Of a stretch of DNA of 13,902 bases, positions 1 through 7,482 are shown piece after piece; positions within the stretch are counted from its first letter, which is position 1, and each line of letters opens with the position of its first letter. The stretch lies in NCBI GenBank assembly GCA_046482735.1, contig JAWOEL010000032.1:1-13902 (forward strand). Reading direction: 5' to 3'. The translations under genes were made by a program, and so were the position numbers. The notes beneath the pieces are model-generated. The model was not told where the DNA came from. It saw only the letters and a program-made list of their open reading frames with translations, and searched no databases. The DNA comes from JAQICB01 sp046482735. Its GTDB lineage: Bacteria; Bacteroidota; Bacteroidia; Bacteroidales; UBA1715.

Positions 1-140
1 CAACAAGACGCAGGGACGGTTCAAGGCCCGCCAGGGCTGACACCGCCGCGGCAGGCCGCGAGGCGATGGACCATGACGGGCCGGCGGGTGATCCCCCAGC
101 CCGTTTGCTTGCGGGCGAACCGCACCCGGCTGCGGAGCAG
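1..140. other. GC-rich segment, probable assembly chimera at left edge
   Basis: The first 120 bases contain about 86 G or C (about 72%), while the rest of the window is clearly AT-rich. The change is abrupt, at about 135-146. It falls inside the reading frame of the minus-strand membrane protein, just where that protein should continue with its last transmembrane segment. The encoded tail is rich in Arg, Gly and Pro and not membrane-like. I recognise no gene in this segment in any frame. The simplest reading is a misjoined foreign fragment at a contig end. A recent insertion or rearrangement is possible but less likely. Confidence 0.7.
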
Positions 141-1022
141 CCCCTCTGTTTTGAACTGTAACCCATACAAAACCAAAGCCTGGGCAACAATGTAATGATA
201 AACACCAAGCCCGCTTTGTACAGGAGCCGACATGCCCAAACCGCCTATTATAAGAATAAATAATCCATCTACCATATCAAGATGAGAAGTTGCGTCTATT
301 GCAAAAAAGACCACATACGTCATAGACCAATACATAAGCCATATAAAAAAAGTATGTAAAATAAATGCTGTGCGGTTTTTCATTTTATAAATCGACAATA
401 CACCATCTATAATACCACGGGCAAAATTTACTATTTTACGAGATACTTTAAATGTGTTTCGCGAAACAAGAACCAAGACAACAGCACCTACCCCAACTAT
501 ACATATCCCAATAATATATAAAATTGGTATTGCAGTAACTTTATCAGCAAAGCCTGAAATAACATAAGTATGAATAAAATTACCAAACAAATCATATTTC
601 ATAAACACTACAGCCACAGCCAACATCAAGAGCATACACATATCACTTACCCGCTCAATAATAACCGTACCGAAAAGCTTATCAACAGACACTTGCTCCC
701 GTTTATGCAAAGCCACACATCGTGCAAATTCACCAACTCGAGGTAAGGCCAGATTTGCAAAATACCCAAACATCATTGCAAAAAAAGTATTATGCAACTG
801 TGGCGAATAGCCTAATGATTTAATTAAAATATTCCATCGAATAGCACGTGAAATATACCCAAGCAGAGCAAAAAATAAAGACAATATTATCCACCAAAAA
901 TTTACAGACAGAATGTGTGTCCATAACATATGCAAATCAACATCCTTAAACACAATATACACAATTCCTACACCTAACGCAGCAAACAAAACATACTTAA
1001 GAATGTTTATGGCTAATTTCAC
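21..1022 (-). CDS. YbhN/UPF0104-family (LPG synthase/flippase-like) membrane protein, C-terminus replaced
   Basis: This is an integral membrane protein of the lysylphosphatidylglycerol synthase transmembrane-region type (YbhN/UPF0104/AglD2-like). The open frame has 333 residues. Only about the first 294 (down to about position 141) look native; the rest is Arg/Gly/Pro-rich sequence from the GC-rich edge. Hydrophobic segments are visible near residues 8-26, 42-60, 119-141, 165-186, 220-243 and 253-288. Family-like motifs include FANLALPRVGEFARC near 88-102, an IIERVSD segment near 120, and GGLGMSAPVQSGLGVYH near 260-276. Relatives occur with and without a soluble synthase domain, and many small ones are suggested lipid or isoprenoid-lipid transporters; the substrate here cannot be read. 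It is the last gene of the panC-panD run, starting 2 bases after the panD stop, so it is probably cotranscribed. About 35-45 native C-terminal residues appear to be missing. Confidence 0.8.
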   Translation of the reverse strand: MKLAINILKYVLFAALGVGIVYIVFKDVDLHMLWTHILSVNFWWIILSLFFALLGYISRAIRWNILIKSLGYSPQLHNTFFAMMFGYFANLALPRVGEFARCVALHKREQVSVDKLFGTVIIERVSDMCMLLMLAVAVVFMKYDLFGNFIHTYVISGFADKVTAIPILYIIGICIVGVGAVVLVLVSRNTFKVSRKIVNFARGIIDGVLSIYKMKNRTAFILHTFFIWLMYWSMTYVVFFAIDATSHLDMVDGLFILIIGGLGMSAPVQSGLGVYHYIVAQALVLYGLQFKTEGLLRSRVRFARKQTGWGITRRPVMVHRLAACRGGVSPGGP

Positions 1023-1024
1023 AA

Positions 1025-1375
1025 TTACACTAGTTTATTAGTTTGTGAATCAGGAAAAACGACATGAGGCGTAAACGATTTAGCTTCCTCAAAATCCATA
1101 GTAGCATAGGATATAACAATTGCGATATCATCTGGAGCAAACTTATGAGCAGCAGGACCATTTAAACACACGACACCACTTTTGCGCTCTCCTTTTATAA
1201 CATAGGTTTCTATTCGTTCACCATTGGTAATATTTAATACTTGCACTTTTTCATTAGGAATAATATTAGCAGCATCCATTAAATCTTCATCAAGCGTAAT
1301 ACTACCAATATAATCCAGATTGGCCTGCGTTACCCGAACCCGATGTATTTTAGATTTCATTACTTCTATTATCAT
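1025..1375 (-). CDS. panD: Aspartate 1-decarboxylase proenzyme
   Basis: It decarboxylates L-aspartate to beta-alanine in the cytoplasm, for pantothenate and coenzyme A synthesis. The 116-residue length is normal for the family. Known landmarks are present: Lys9 in KSKIHR, the self-cleavage site Gly24-Ser25 (Ser25 becomes the pyruvoyl group), Arg54, Tyr58 in ETYVIKGER, and the Asn72-Gly73 loop in CLNGPAAHKFAPDD. An in-frame ATG five codons downstream (Met6) is less likely as the start, because Gly24/Ser25 numbering and homologs that begin with a short xxIEV-like leader fit the upstream ATG. It begins 8 bases after the panC stop and ends 2 bases before the membrane protein start, so it is the middle gene of a three-gene transcript. 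Complete and apparently functional. Confidence 0.97.
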   Translation of the reverse strand: MIIEVMKSKIHRVRVTQANLDYIGSITLDEDLMDAANIIPNEKVQVLNITNGERIETYVIKGERKSGVVCLNGPAAHKFAPDDIAIVISYATMDFEEAKSFTPHVVFPDSQTNKLV

Positions 1376-1383
1376 ATTACAAT

Positions 1384-2241
1384 CTATTTTCTATTTTTAA
1401 ACATGACAGCATCAATAAGTCTCACCTCACCCACATTAACCGCCACACAACCAACAATGGTATCAGTCTCATCCCATGTCTCAATCTGTTGCAACGTTTC
1501 CGCATTTACAATATCAAAATACTCAACAGAAAGTAATGGTTCTTTATTAATCGAATGTACCACACATTTTCTTACTTCATTAACGGTTTTTTTAAAAATA
1601 TATTTTTGAGCCTCAAAAAGAGTCTGTGAAATACGTGTTGCCTGTTTTCTTTCTGCAGGCTGTAACCTAACATTGCGAGAACTCATAGCCAAACCATCAT
1701 CTTCACGAACAATATCACATGGAACTATTTCTACCGGTATATCATATTGACTAACCAATGATTTAATTATTGTTAATTGTTGAAAATCTTTTAAACCAAA
1801 ATACGCACGCGTAGGGGTAACAACATCAAACAAACGCTTCACAATTACCGCAACCCCGTTAAAATGTCCGGGACGAAACACCCCTTCCATAACGTTTTCT
1901 AATTCACCAAAATTATATAATTCTGTTGCTTTTTCACCTTCAGGATACATTTCAGAAACTGTAGGCACAAACACCATATGGCAACCGGCATTCTCCAACA
2001 TATCCAAATCGTTCTCTATAGTACGCGGATATGTTCGCAAATCCTCTGTATTAGTAAATTGTTTAGGATTTACAAAAATACTTGCAACGGTAACATCATT
2101 TTGAGAAACAGAACAGTCAACAAGAGACATATGCCCCTCATGCAAAGCCCCCATAGTGGGCACAAAACCTACACTTTTGCCAGAACTCAATTGTTCTGTT
2201 ACCTGTTCATGCAACTCTGTACATGTTGTGAAAACATCCAT
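1384..2241 (-). CDS. panC: Pantothenate synthetase (pantoate-beta-alanine ligase)
   Basis: It joins D-pantoate and beta-alanine with ATP, via a pantoyl-adenylate, to give pantothenate. The 285 residues match the usual length of about 280. Visible motifs are the HIGH-type nucleotide site PTMGALHEGH (28-37), the pantoate-binding stretch SIFVNPKQF (54-62), RPGHFNGVA (123-131), FGLKDFQQL (148-156) and the KMSKS-equivalent MSSRN (186-190). The start is the first ATG after a T-rich leader that contains a candidate promoter. It is first in a panC-panD-membrane protein operon, so enzyme and beta-alanine supplier are made together. No panB lies in the window. Complete, with no damaged motif. Confidence 0.97.
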   Translation of the reverse strand: MDVFTTCTELHEQVTEQLSSGKSVGFVPTMGALHEGHMSLVDCSVSQNDVTVASIFVNPKQFTNTEDLRTYPRTIENDLDMLENAGCHMVFVPTVSEMYPEGEKATELYNFGELENVMEGVFRPGHFNGVAVIVKRLFDVVTPTRAYFGLKDFQQLTIIKSLVSQYDIPVEIVPCDIVREDDGLAMSSRNVRLQPAERKQATRISQTLFEAQKYIFKKTVNEVRKCVVHSINKEPLLSVEYFDIVNAETLQQIETWDETDTIVGCVAVNVGEVRLIDAVMFKNRK

Positions 2242-2259
2242 TTTTTTAGTTTAAAAAAA

Positions 2260-2294
2260 CAAATCTATAACTTTTTTTTAAAAACAATACCAAA
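2260..2294 (-). promoter_or_regulatory. Candidate promoter for panC-panD operon
   Basis: On the minus strand TAGATTTG (2267 to 2260) fits the Bacteroidetes -7 box TAnnTTTG. Upstream, TTG (2287 to 2285) is 17 bases away and TTTG (2294 to 2291) is 23 bases away. Neither has the ideal 19-21 base spacing, so only the -7 box is a good match. Transcription from here would leave a leader of roughly a dozen bases. Confidence 0.4.
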
Positions 2295-2389
2295 TAAAAC
2301 ATAGTGTTTTTACTAAAAAAGCATATGTAAAAATTCGTATATTCAATATTAAGAAAAGAATCAATTCATTATAAATAGATTTTTTTTTG

Positions 2390-2397
2390 TACCTTTG
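2390..2397 (+). promoter_or_regulatory. Candidate promoter (-7 box) for glgA-like gene
   Basis: TACCTTTG is a perfect TAnnTTTG Bacteroidetes -7 box, directly after a T tract and followed by a C/A start region, a very common look for Bacteroidales promoters. No good TTTG lies 19-21 bases upstream. The start of transcription would be near 2402-2404, giving a leader of about 30 bases. Confidence 0.55.
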
Positions 2398-2433
2398 CAT
2401 TGTTAATTATATTACGATAATTTTTTTTAACAC

Positions 2434-3243
2434 ATGAATAAAGCAAAAATATTATACGTTGCTCAAGAAATGGCAAAATATTTGCCTGAAACAGATATGT
2501 CTGTAAAAAGTCGGTATTTACCACAATATATTCAAGAACACGGGAAAGAAATACGTTGTTTTATGCCTAAATACGGCTTGATAAATGAACGAAGGAATCA
2601 GCTTCATGAAGTTATCAGACTATCAGGCATGAATTTAATTATTGACGACACCGACCATCCATTAATTATTAAAGTTGCATCTATACAAGCAGCACGACTG
2701 CAAGTATATTTTATTGACAACGAGGAGTTTTTTCAACGAAAAGCAAAATTTGTGGATGAAAACAACGAAGAATTTTCTGATAATGAAGATAGGATGATTT
2801 TTTACGCACGCGGTGTTTTGGAAACAGTAAAAAAATTACGATGGTCTCCTGATATAGTTCATTGCGAAGGATGGTTTGCAGCTCTGTTACCATTATATCT
2901 TAAAAAAACGTTTTACGAAGATCCACTTTTTGCACATTCCAAAATTGTATTTTCATTGTTTGACTCAAAATTTGAATCTACATTTTCAAAAGATTTTCCG
3001 GCAAAAATATTTTTTGACGGTATTTCAGATGAAGATATTTCGTTTATTGCTAAAAAAGCTGACTGGAAACAAGTTATGAAACTTGCAATTCATCATTCAG
3101 ATGCAGTTATATGCGAATCAGAAAACGTAGACCAAGAATTATTACAATTCTGTACAGACAATAATAAAAAAATTCTTCCGTATCAAGGAAATGAAGATTA
3201 TGCTAAAGCATATTCCGAATTTTATGATAGTTTAATTGATTAA
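2434..3243 (+). CDS. GlgA-like protein: GT5 starch/glycogen synthase N-terminal half only
   Basis: The protein resembles the N-terminal half of GT5 glycogen/starch synthases: KILYVAQEMAKYLP (5-18), IRCFMPKYG (40-48), VYFIDNEEFFQRK (91-103), RMIFYARGVLE (120-130) and PDIVHCEGWFAALLPLYL (139-156). It stops at 269 residues, where full GlgA proteins run to about 480, so the C-terminal Rossmann domain is absent. The N-terminal ADP-glucose motif KxGGLgDV should follow the first strand, but here the stretch reads LPETDMSVKSRYLP. The usual TIHN segment is replaced by VFSLFDSKFES (172-182). Catalytic glycogen synthesis therefore seems unlikely from this protein alone. Short GlgA-like proteins next to panC are, as far as I recall, a conserved Bacteroidales arrangement, so this is probably a retained protein and not a pseudogene. 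Its role is unknown; a regulatory or scaffold function is inference. Confidence 0.85.
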   Translation: MNKAKILYVAQEMAKYLPETDMSVKSRYLPQYIQEHGKEIRCFMPKYGLINERRNQLHEVIRLSGMNLIIDDTDHPLIIKVASIQAARLQVYFIDNEEFFQRKAKFVDENNEEFSDNEDRMIFYARGVLETVKKLRWSPDIVHCEGWFAALLPLYLKKTFYEDPLFAHSKIVFSLFDSKFESTFSKDFPAKIFFDGISDEDISFIAKKADWKQVMKLAIHHSDAVICESENVDQELLQFCTDNNKKILPYQGNEDYAKAYSEFYDSLID

Positions 3244-3263
3244 TTTTTTTATTGCATAATTAT

Positions 3264-3283
3264 TTTTTACATTTTTGTAAAAA
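3264..3283. other. AT-only inverted repeat after glgA-like gene
   Basis: TTTTTACA (3264-3271) and TGTAAAAA (3276-3283) form a perfect 8-base inverted repeat around a TTTT loop, 20 bases after the stop of the GlgA-like gene and 24 bases before the DUF4270 start. The stem has only two G-C pairs, so it would be a weak terminator. It overlaps CATTTTTG (3270-3277), one base off a TAnnTTTG -7 box, so a promoter for the next operon is an alternative. Confidence 0.3.
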
Positions 3284-3307
3284 TGAACTAAACTAACACT
3301 AATATTT

Positions 3308-4597
3308 ATGTCTACACTATTCGCAAAACATTTAGTTACTTTTATATTAAAGGGGTTAATTTTCACAATCCCTTTTTTTTATATTTCGTGCACAGATGAC
3401 GAAAACAACATTGGTACAGATTTACTAGAAGATAATCTAGTATTATCAAAACATATAGATAGTTCTACAAACATCTCACTCCAAACACAATACGACACAA
3501 CTATTCGTTCAAGCAGGTTTGCATATATGGTTGGTGCATACACCGACCCGGTAACAGGATCGCACAAAGCAGGATTTATGTCACGTTTTTACATAGACTC
3601 CACACACTATGACATAGCAAATTATACTCTCGACTCCATTTGTTTCAAAATGTATGATACAAGTTATTATTACGGAAATCATACAAAAGAACAAACAATT
3701 CATATTGCAGAACTTCAAGAAGATTTAACTCTGGATACGTACATTGCATATAACGAACAAGGCAAGGTTCCGGAATCAATAATAACATCTGCAACAGAAA
3801 TTGCAACACACCCATACATACCACAATTATCAAAAGACAAAGGGTTTTCATACAAATTTCCTCAAACATATGCAGAAGATATGTTTAACCGCATACAATC
3901 TATATTTAGAAACGATACTACAAAAAGACATATTGACTCTGTTTTTATTGAAACATTTAAAGGTCTGCATATATACAGCGAACATGATGATGCCGCAATT
4001 GTACGGTACTCATCACCACAAATATATATATATGCACACACAGACACTTCAGAACACACAATAACATTAGTCCCCTCACCAGTGTCGTACAAAAGTGAAG
4101 ATATTACCACAGATAATCCGATATATCTTGAATCATTAAACATATTTGAACACAATTATTCACAATCAGTTACCGAAAATATTGGTTCATCATCAGATTC
4201 ATATTACATACAAGGACATGCCGGTCTTAAACTTCAAATTGATTTTGGCAGCATTGATACATGGAAAGATTCTGTTGCTGTTATAAATTCAGCACAATTG
4301 ATTTTACCAATTCAAAACACAGATAATGATTCATACCCCTACCCTCCTGCTCTGAATTTGCGAATTTATAATGAGCAGAATGAACTTGAATTGGCTACTG
4401 TTTCTGTAGATTTTGATTCAACACAATATGTATTTAATTGTCATACATTTATTTCCGATTTGCAAAATTCAAATAAATCTGCATCATCGTACAAATATGA
4501 AATAGTAGTGCCCGACAATAACGTATATGGAAACAGAGTTGTTATTGATGGCACATACACAAAAGACATACAATTAATAACCACTTATACAAAATAA
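3308..4597 (+). CDS. DUF4270 family lipoprotein, probably surface exposed
   Basis: A predicted lipoprotein of 429 residues. The N-terminus has Lys7, Lys15, a hydrophobic core (about 16-26) and a lipobox ending in YISC with Cys28. The residues after the cysteine are TDDEN, an acidic cluster like the Bacteroidetes lipoprotein export signal that sends lipoproteins to the outer face of the outer membrane. The region ENNIGTDLLEDN (32-43), the following TxxDTTIRSS segment, the MVGAYTDPVTG motif (74-84) and a beta-rich remainder fit DUF4270, a Bacteroidetes family of unknown function. The gene sits between the GlgA-like gene (64 bases upstream) and glmS (3 bases downstream), so it is probably cotranscribed with glmS. 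Family assignment is from recalled pattern; no molecular role can be read. Confidence 0.82.
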   Translation: MSTLFAKHLVTFILKGLIFTIPFFYISCTDDENNIGTDLLEDNLVLSKHIDSSTNISLQTQYDTTIRSSRFAYMVGAYTDPVTGSHKAGFMSRFYIDSTHYDIANYTLDSICFKMYDTSYYYGNHTKEQTIHIAELQEDLTLDTYIAYNEQGKVPESIITSATEIATHPYIPQLSKDKGFSYKFPQTYAEDMFNRIQSIFRNDTTKRHIDSVFIETFKGLHIYSEHDDAAIVRYSSPQIYIYAHTDTSEHTITLVPSPVSYKSEDITTDNPIYLESLNIFEHNYSQSVTENIGSSSDSYYIQGHAGLKLQIDFGSIDTWKDSVAVINSAQLILPIQNTDNDSYPYPPALNLRIYNEQNELELATVSVDFDSTQYVFNCHTFISDLQNSNKSASSYKYEIVVPDNNVYGNRVVIDGTYTKDIQLITTYTK

Positions 4598-4600
4598 ATT

Positions 4601-6439
4601 ATGTGCGGTATTGTCGGTTACATAGGAAACAAAAATGCGTATCCTATTTTAATAAATGGACTTAAAAGACTGGAATACAGAGGATACGACTCTGCGGGGA
4701 TAGCTCTTATTGATAATAACAAATCTCAGATATACAAAAAACAAGGCAAAGTTTCAGATTTAGAAAAAGAAACTATCCACAAAAAAATTAACGGTAATGT
4801 TGGTATGGGGCATACACGATGGGCAACTCATGGGTTACCCAACGACACCAATGCACATCCACACATGTCAATGAATGGGAAATTTATTGTTATTCACAAT
4901 GGAATAATAGAAAACTATGCCCGCCTACATAAAAAACTGTGCGACAGAGGATATTCATTTATCAGCGAAACAGATACAGAAATACTTGCCAATACAATAG
5001 AATATATCTATTTAAAAGGGCAAGTTTCTGCTGAACTTGCCGTACGATTGGCTCTCACAAAAATAATTGGTGCCTATGGTCTTGTAGTTATTTGCACAGA
5101 CGAACCCAACCAATTAATTGCCGCACGAAATGGTAGTCCATTGGTTATTGGTGTTGGAGAAAAGGAATATTTTGTAGCGTCTGACGCCACACCAATTGTA
5201 GAACACACCAATCGTATAATTTATTTGAATGATAAAGAAATAGCTGTTATTACGCAAGATGAATTATCATTAAAAACTATTACGAACGACTCGCTTATTC
5301 CAATGATTCAAGAACTAAATCTTGACATTGAGGAAATAGAAAAAGGTGGCTATGAGCATTTTATGCTCAAAGAAATTTATGAACAACCAAAATCTATTAA
5401 TGACACATTCCGCGGACGTGCATCAAAAAACCCACCTGAAATATATCTTGGCGGACTGTATAACGTCTTCGAAAAATTAGATGAGGCAGAACGAATACTG
5501 ATTGTCGCATGCGGAACTTCATGGCATGCAGGATTAGTTGGCGAATATTTAATAGAAGAATTTGCCCGCATTCCTGTAGAAGTAGAATACGCATCAGAAT
5601 TTCGCTACAGAAATCCTATAATAAACAAACATGATGTTGTAATAGCTGTAAGCCAAAGTGGAGAGACCGCAGATACAATTGCAGCAGTAAAATTAGCACG
5701 CGAATCGGGTGCTACGGTAATTGGCATTTGCAATGTCGTAGGATCCAGTTTAACACGTGAAACAGAAGCAGGCGTATATACACATGCAGGACCGGAAATT
5801 GGTGTTGCCTCTACCAAAGCATTTACAGCTCAGGTTACTGTTCTTACCATGATTTCTCTTCTTTTGGGAAAAAGAAGAAAAAAATTATCCGAAACATTAT
5901 ATTCCTCTCTTATACAAGAATTATATAGTATTCCGGAAAAAATTAATGAATTATTGTCTCAACATAAAACATACGAGCACATAGCATCTTTATACAAAAA
6001 TGTAACAAATTGTATCTATTTAGGACGTGGCGTTTTGTTTCCTGTTGCTTTAGAGGGGGCTCTTAAATTAAAAGAAATATCATATATTCATGCCGAAGGA
6101 TATCCGGCTGCTGAAATGAAACACGGTCCTATTGCTCTTATTGACGAAAATATGCCGGTCGTTATTATTGCAACAAAAGATACATCATACGAAAAAGTCG
6201 TAAGTAATATACAAGAAGTAAAAGCAAGAAAAGGAATAGTGATTGCAGTTGTAAGTAAAGGCGACACAACCATAGCCCAGCTTGCAGACCACGTACTCGA
6301 AGTACCGGTTACTATGCCTGAGTTAGCACCTCTAACGACGGTTATTCCTCTTCAGCTTTTTTCATATTACATTGCCGTCATGCGTGGGTGCAATGTGGAT
6401 CAACCACGAAATTTAGCAAAATCTGTAACTGTTGAATAA
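4601..6439 (+). CDS. glmS: Glutamine-fructose-6-phosphate aminotransferase (isomerizing)
   Basis: It makes glucosamine-6-phosphate from fructose-6-phosphate and glutamine, the entry step to UDP-GlcNAc for peptidoglycan and lipid A. The length (612 residues) is typical. The glutaminase domain starts with the nucleophile Cys2 in MCGIVGYIG and has HTRWATHG (71-78) and NGIIENY (100-106). Two SIS isomerase domains follow, with CGTSWHAG (304-311), SQSGETADT (351-359), AEGYPAAEMKHGP (498-510) and the conserved C-terminal KSVTVE. The start is fixed by the need for Cys2. It lies 3 bases after DUF4270 and its TAA overlaps the ATG of the GT9 gene by one base. The 3-base upstream gap leaves no room for a glmS ribozyme. 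Complete and apparently active. Confidence 0.98.
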   Translation: MCGIVGYIGNKNAYPILINGLKRLEYRGYDSAGIALIDNNKSQIYKKQGKVSDLEKETIHKKINGNVGMGHTRWATHGLPNDTNAHPHMSMNGKFIVIHNGIIENYARLHKKLCDRGYSFISETDTEILANTIEYIYLKGQVSAELAVRLALTKIIGAYGLVVICTDEPNQLIAARNGSPLVIGVGEKEYFVASDATPIVEHTNRIIYLNDKEIAVITQDELSLKTITNDSLIPMIQELNLDIEEIEKGGYEHFMLKEIYEQPKSINDTFRGRASKNPPEIYLGGLYNVFEKLDEAERILIVACGTSWHAGLVGEYLIEEFARIPVEVEYASEFRYRNPIINKHDVVIAVSQSGETADTIAAVKLARESGATVIGICNVVGSSLTRETEAGVYTHAGPEIGVASTKAFTAQVTVLTMISLLLGKRRKKLSETLYSSLIQELYSIPEKINELLSQHKTYEHIASLYKNVTNCIYLGRGVLFPVALEGALKLKEISYIHAEGYPAAEMKHGPIALIDENMPVVIIATKDTSYEKVVSNIQEVKARKGIVIAVVSKGDTTIAQLADHVLEVPVTMPELAPLTTVIPLQLFSYYIAVMRGCNVDQPRNLAKSVTVE

Positions 6440-7482
6440 TGAAAAACAATATTTCCAACATTGTTATTTTTCGATTAAGTTCTATTGGAGATATCATTCT
6501 CACTTCTGCATTGGTACGGTGCTTGCGAAATACTTATCCCAATGCCAAAATTGATTTTATTGTAAAACGTCAATTCAAACATATTCCGGAGCTTATGCCG
6601 GAAATAAACACTATTCATGTATTTGATTCTGATGGTGGTTTTAAAGAACTCAGACGGTTACGTAAAGTAATTGCTGCAGAAAAATATGACGTCTTACTCG
6701 ATATTCATAAAAACTGGAGAAGTACTTTTATTCGAAATACAGTTGGTGCGAAACAAGTATATACATTCAAGAAACACATTGTTAAACGTTTTTTTATGAT
6801 ACGCTTCAAAATTGATGCATATCATATTGTACGTCCGGTATATCTTCGTTTTGTAGATGCAGCATACAAATTAGGCGTTCGCTATGATTCAAAAAAAACA
6901 GAACTTCGCATCCCCTCCGAAACTCAAAAAAAAGTAGACAACTTTTTAGAAGATCATTCCATAAAACCTCACAAAACGACTATCGTATTATGTCCGGGAG
7001 CCAGTTTTATAAATAAAGAATGGCCACAAGAAAATTTTCTAGAATTAGCACGCTTAATTATTCACGAGCTAAAACATCAGGTTGTGCTATTGGGAGGAAG
7101 CAAAGAACAAGAAGTATGCGAACATATAGCAAATTCTGTTGAAGGAAAAATTATAAGTGTCGCAGGAAAATTTAACCTTAAAGAGTCTGCCGCACTTCTA
7201 AACAGAGCTCAAGCAACAGTAGCAAACGATACGGGAATGCTCCACATGTCAGAAGCACTCAAAGTTCCTGTTGTTGGCATATATGGTCCTACCGTTCGGC
7301 AATTCGGATATTTTCCAATTTTAGAAAAAAGCACAGTTGCAGAAGTAGAACTAGCATGCAGACCATGTACCAAAATGGGGATGCACACCTGTCCCGAGAA
7401 TACATTTGCCTGCACCAAAAACATCACAGTATCTCAAGTATATACTTTGCTCAATTCTATTATCAAGACTATTGATTCATGA
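6439..7482 (+). CDS. Glycosyltransferase family 9 (LPS heptosyltransferase-like)
   Basis: A GT9 protein of the WaaC/WaaF/RfaF type, 347 residues, a usual length. The N-terminal Rossmann half opens with IVIFRLSSIGDIILTSALV (8-26). The donor-binding half has LCPGASFINKEWP (184-196), VVLLGGSKE (215-223) and ANDTGMLHMSEALKVP (262-277) followed by VVGIYGPT (278-285). Cysteines at 307, 310, 318 and 325 form a Cys cluster common near the C-terminus of this family. It probably adds a heptose or other sugar to the lipid A-Kdo core at the cytoplasmic face of the inner membrane. Its neighbour waaA supports this. The donor sugar cannot be told from sequence, so no waaC/waaF symbol is given. It overlaps glmS (TAATG) and waaA (ATGA), which suggests translational coupling. 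Confidence 0.9.
   Translation: MKNNISNIVIFRLSSIGDIILTSALVRCLRNTYPNAKIDFIVKRQFKHIPELMPEINTIHVFDSDGGFKELRRLRKVIAAEKYDVLLDIHKNWRSTFIRNTVGAKQVYTFKKHIVKRFFMIRFKIDAYHIVRPVYLRFVDAAYKLGVRYDSKKTELRIPSETQKKVDNFLEDHSIKPHKTTIVLCPGASFINKEWPQENFLELARLIIHELKHQVVLLGGSKEQEVCEHIANSVEGKIISVAGKFNLKESAALLNRAQATVANDTGMLHMSEALKVPVVGIYGPTVRQFGYFPILEKSTVAEVELACRPCTKMGMHTCPENTFACTKNITVSQVYTLLNSIIKTIDS

Noticed and set aside
1..140. GC-rich edge as a horizontally acquired island or mobile element end
   Set aside because: No transposase, terminal inverted repeat or target duplication is visible, and an assembly join explains it more simply.
1343..2304. Plus-strand open frames across panD and panC
   Set aside because: They are antisense to two genes with complete catalytic motifs, and their translations are low-complexity.
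4021..4048. TA/CA microsatellite-like stretch in the DUF4270 gene
   Set aside because: It is short and interrupted, keeps the reading frame, and is expected by chance in AT-rich coding DNA; no sign of phase variation.
4598..4600. glmS ribozyme or riboswitch upstream of glmS
   Set aside because: Only 3 bases separate DUF4270 from glmS, so there is no non-coding leader to hold one.
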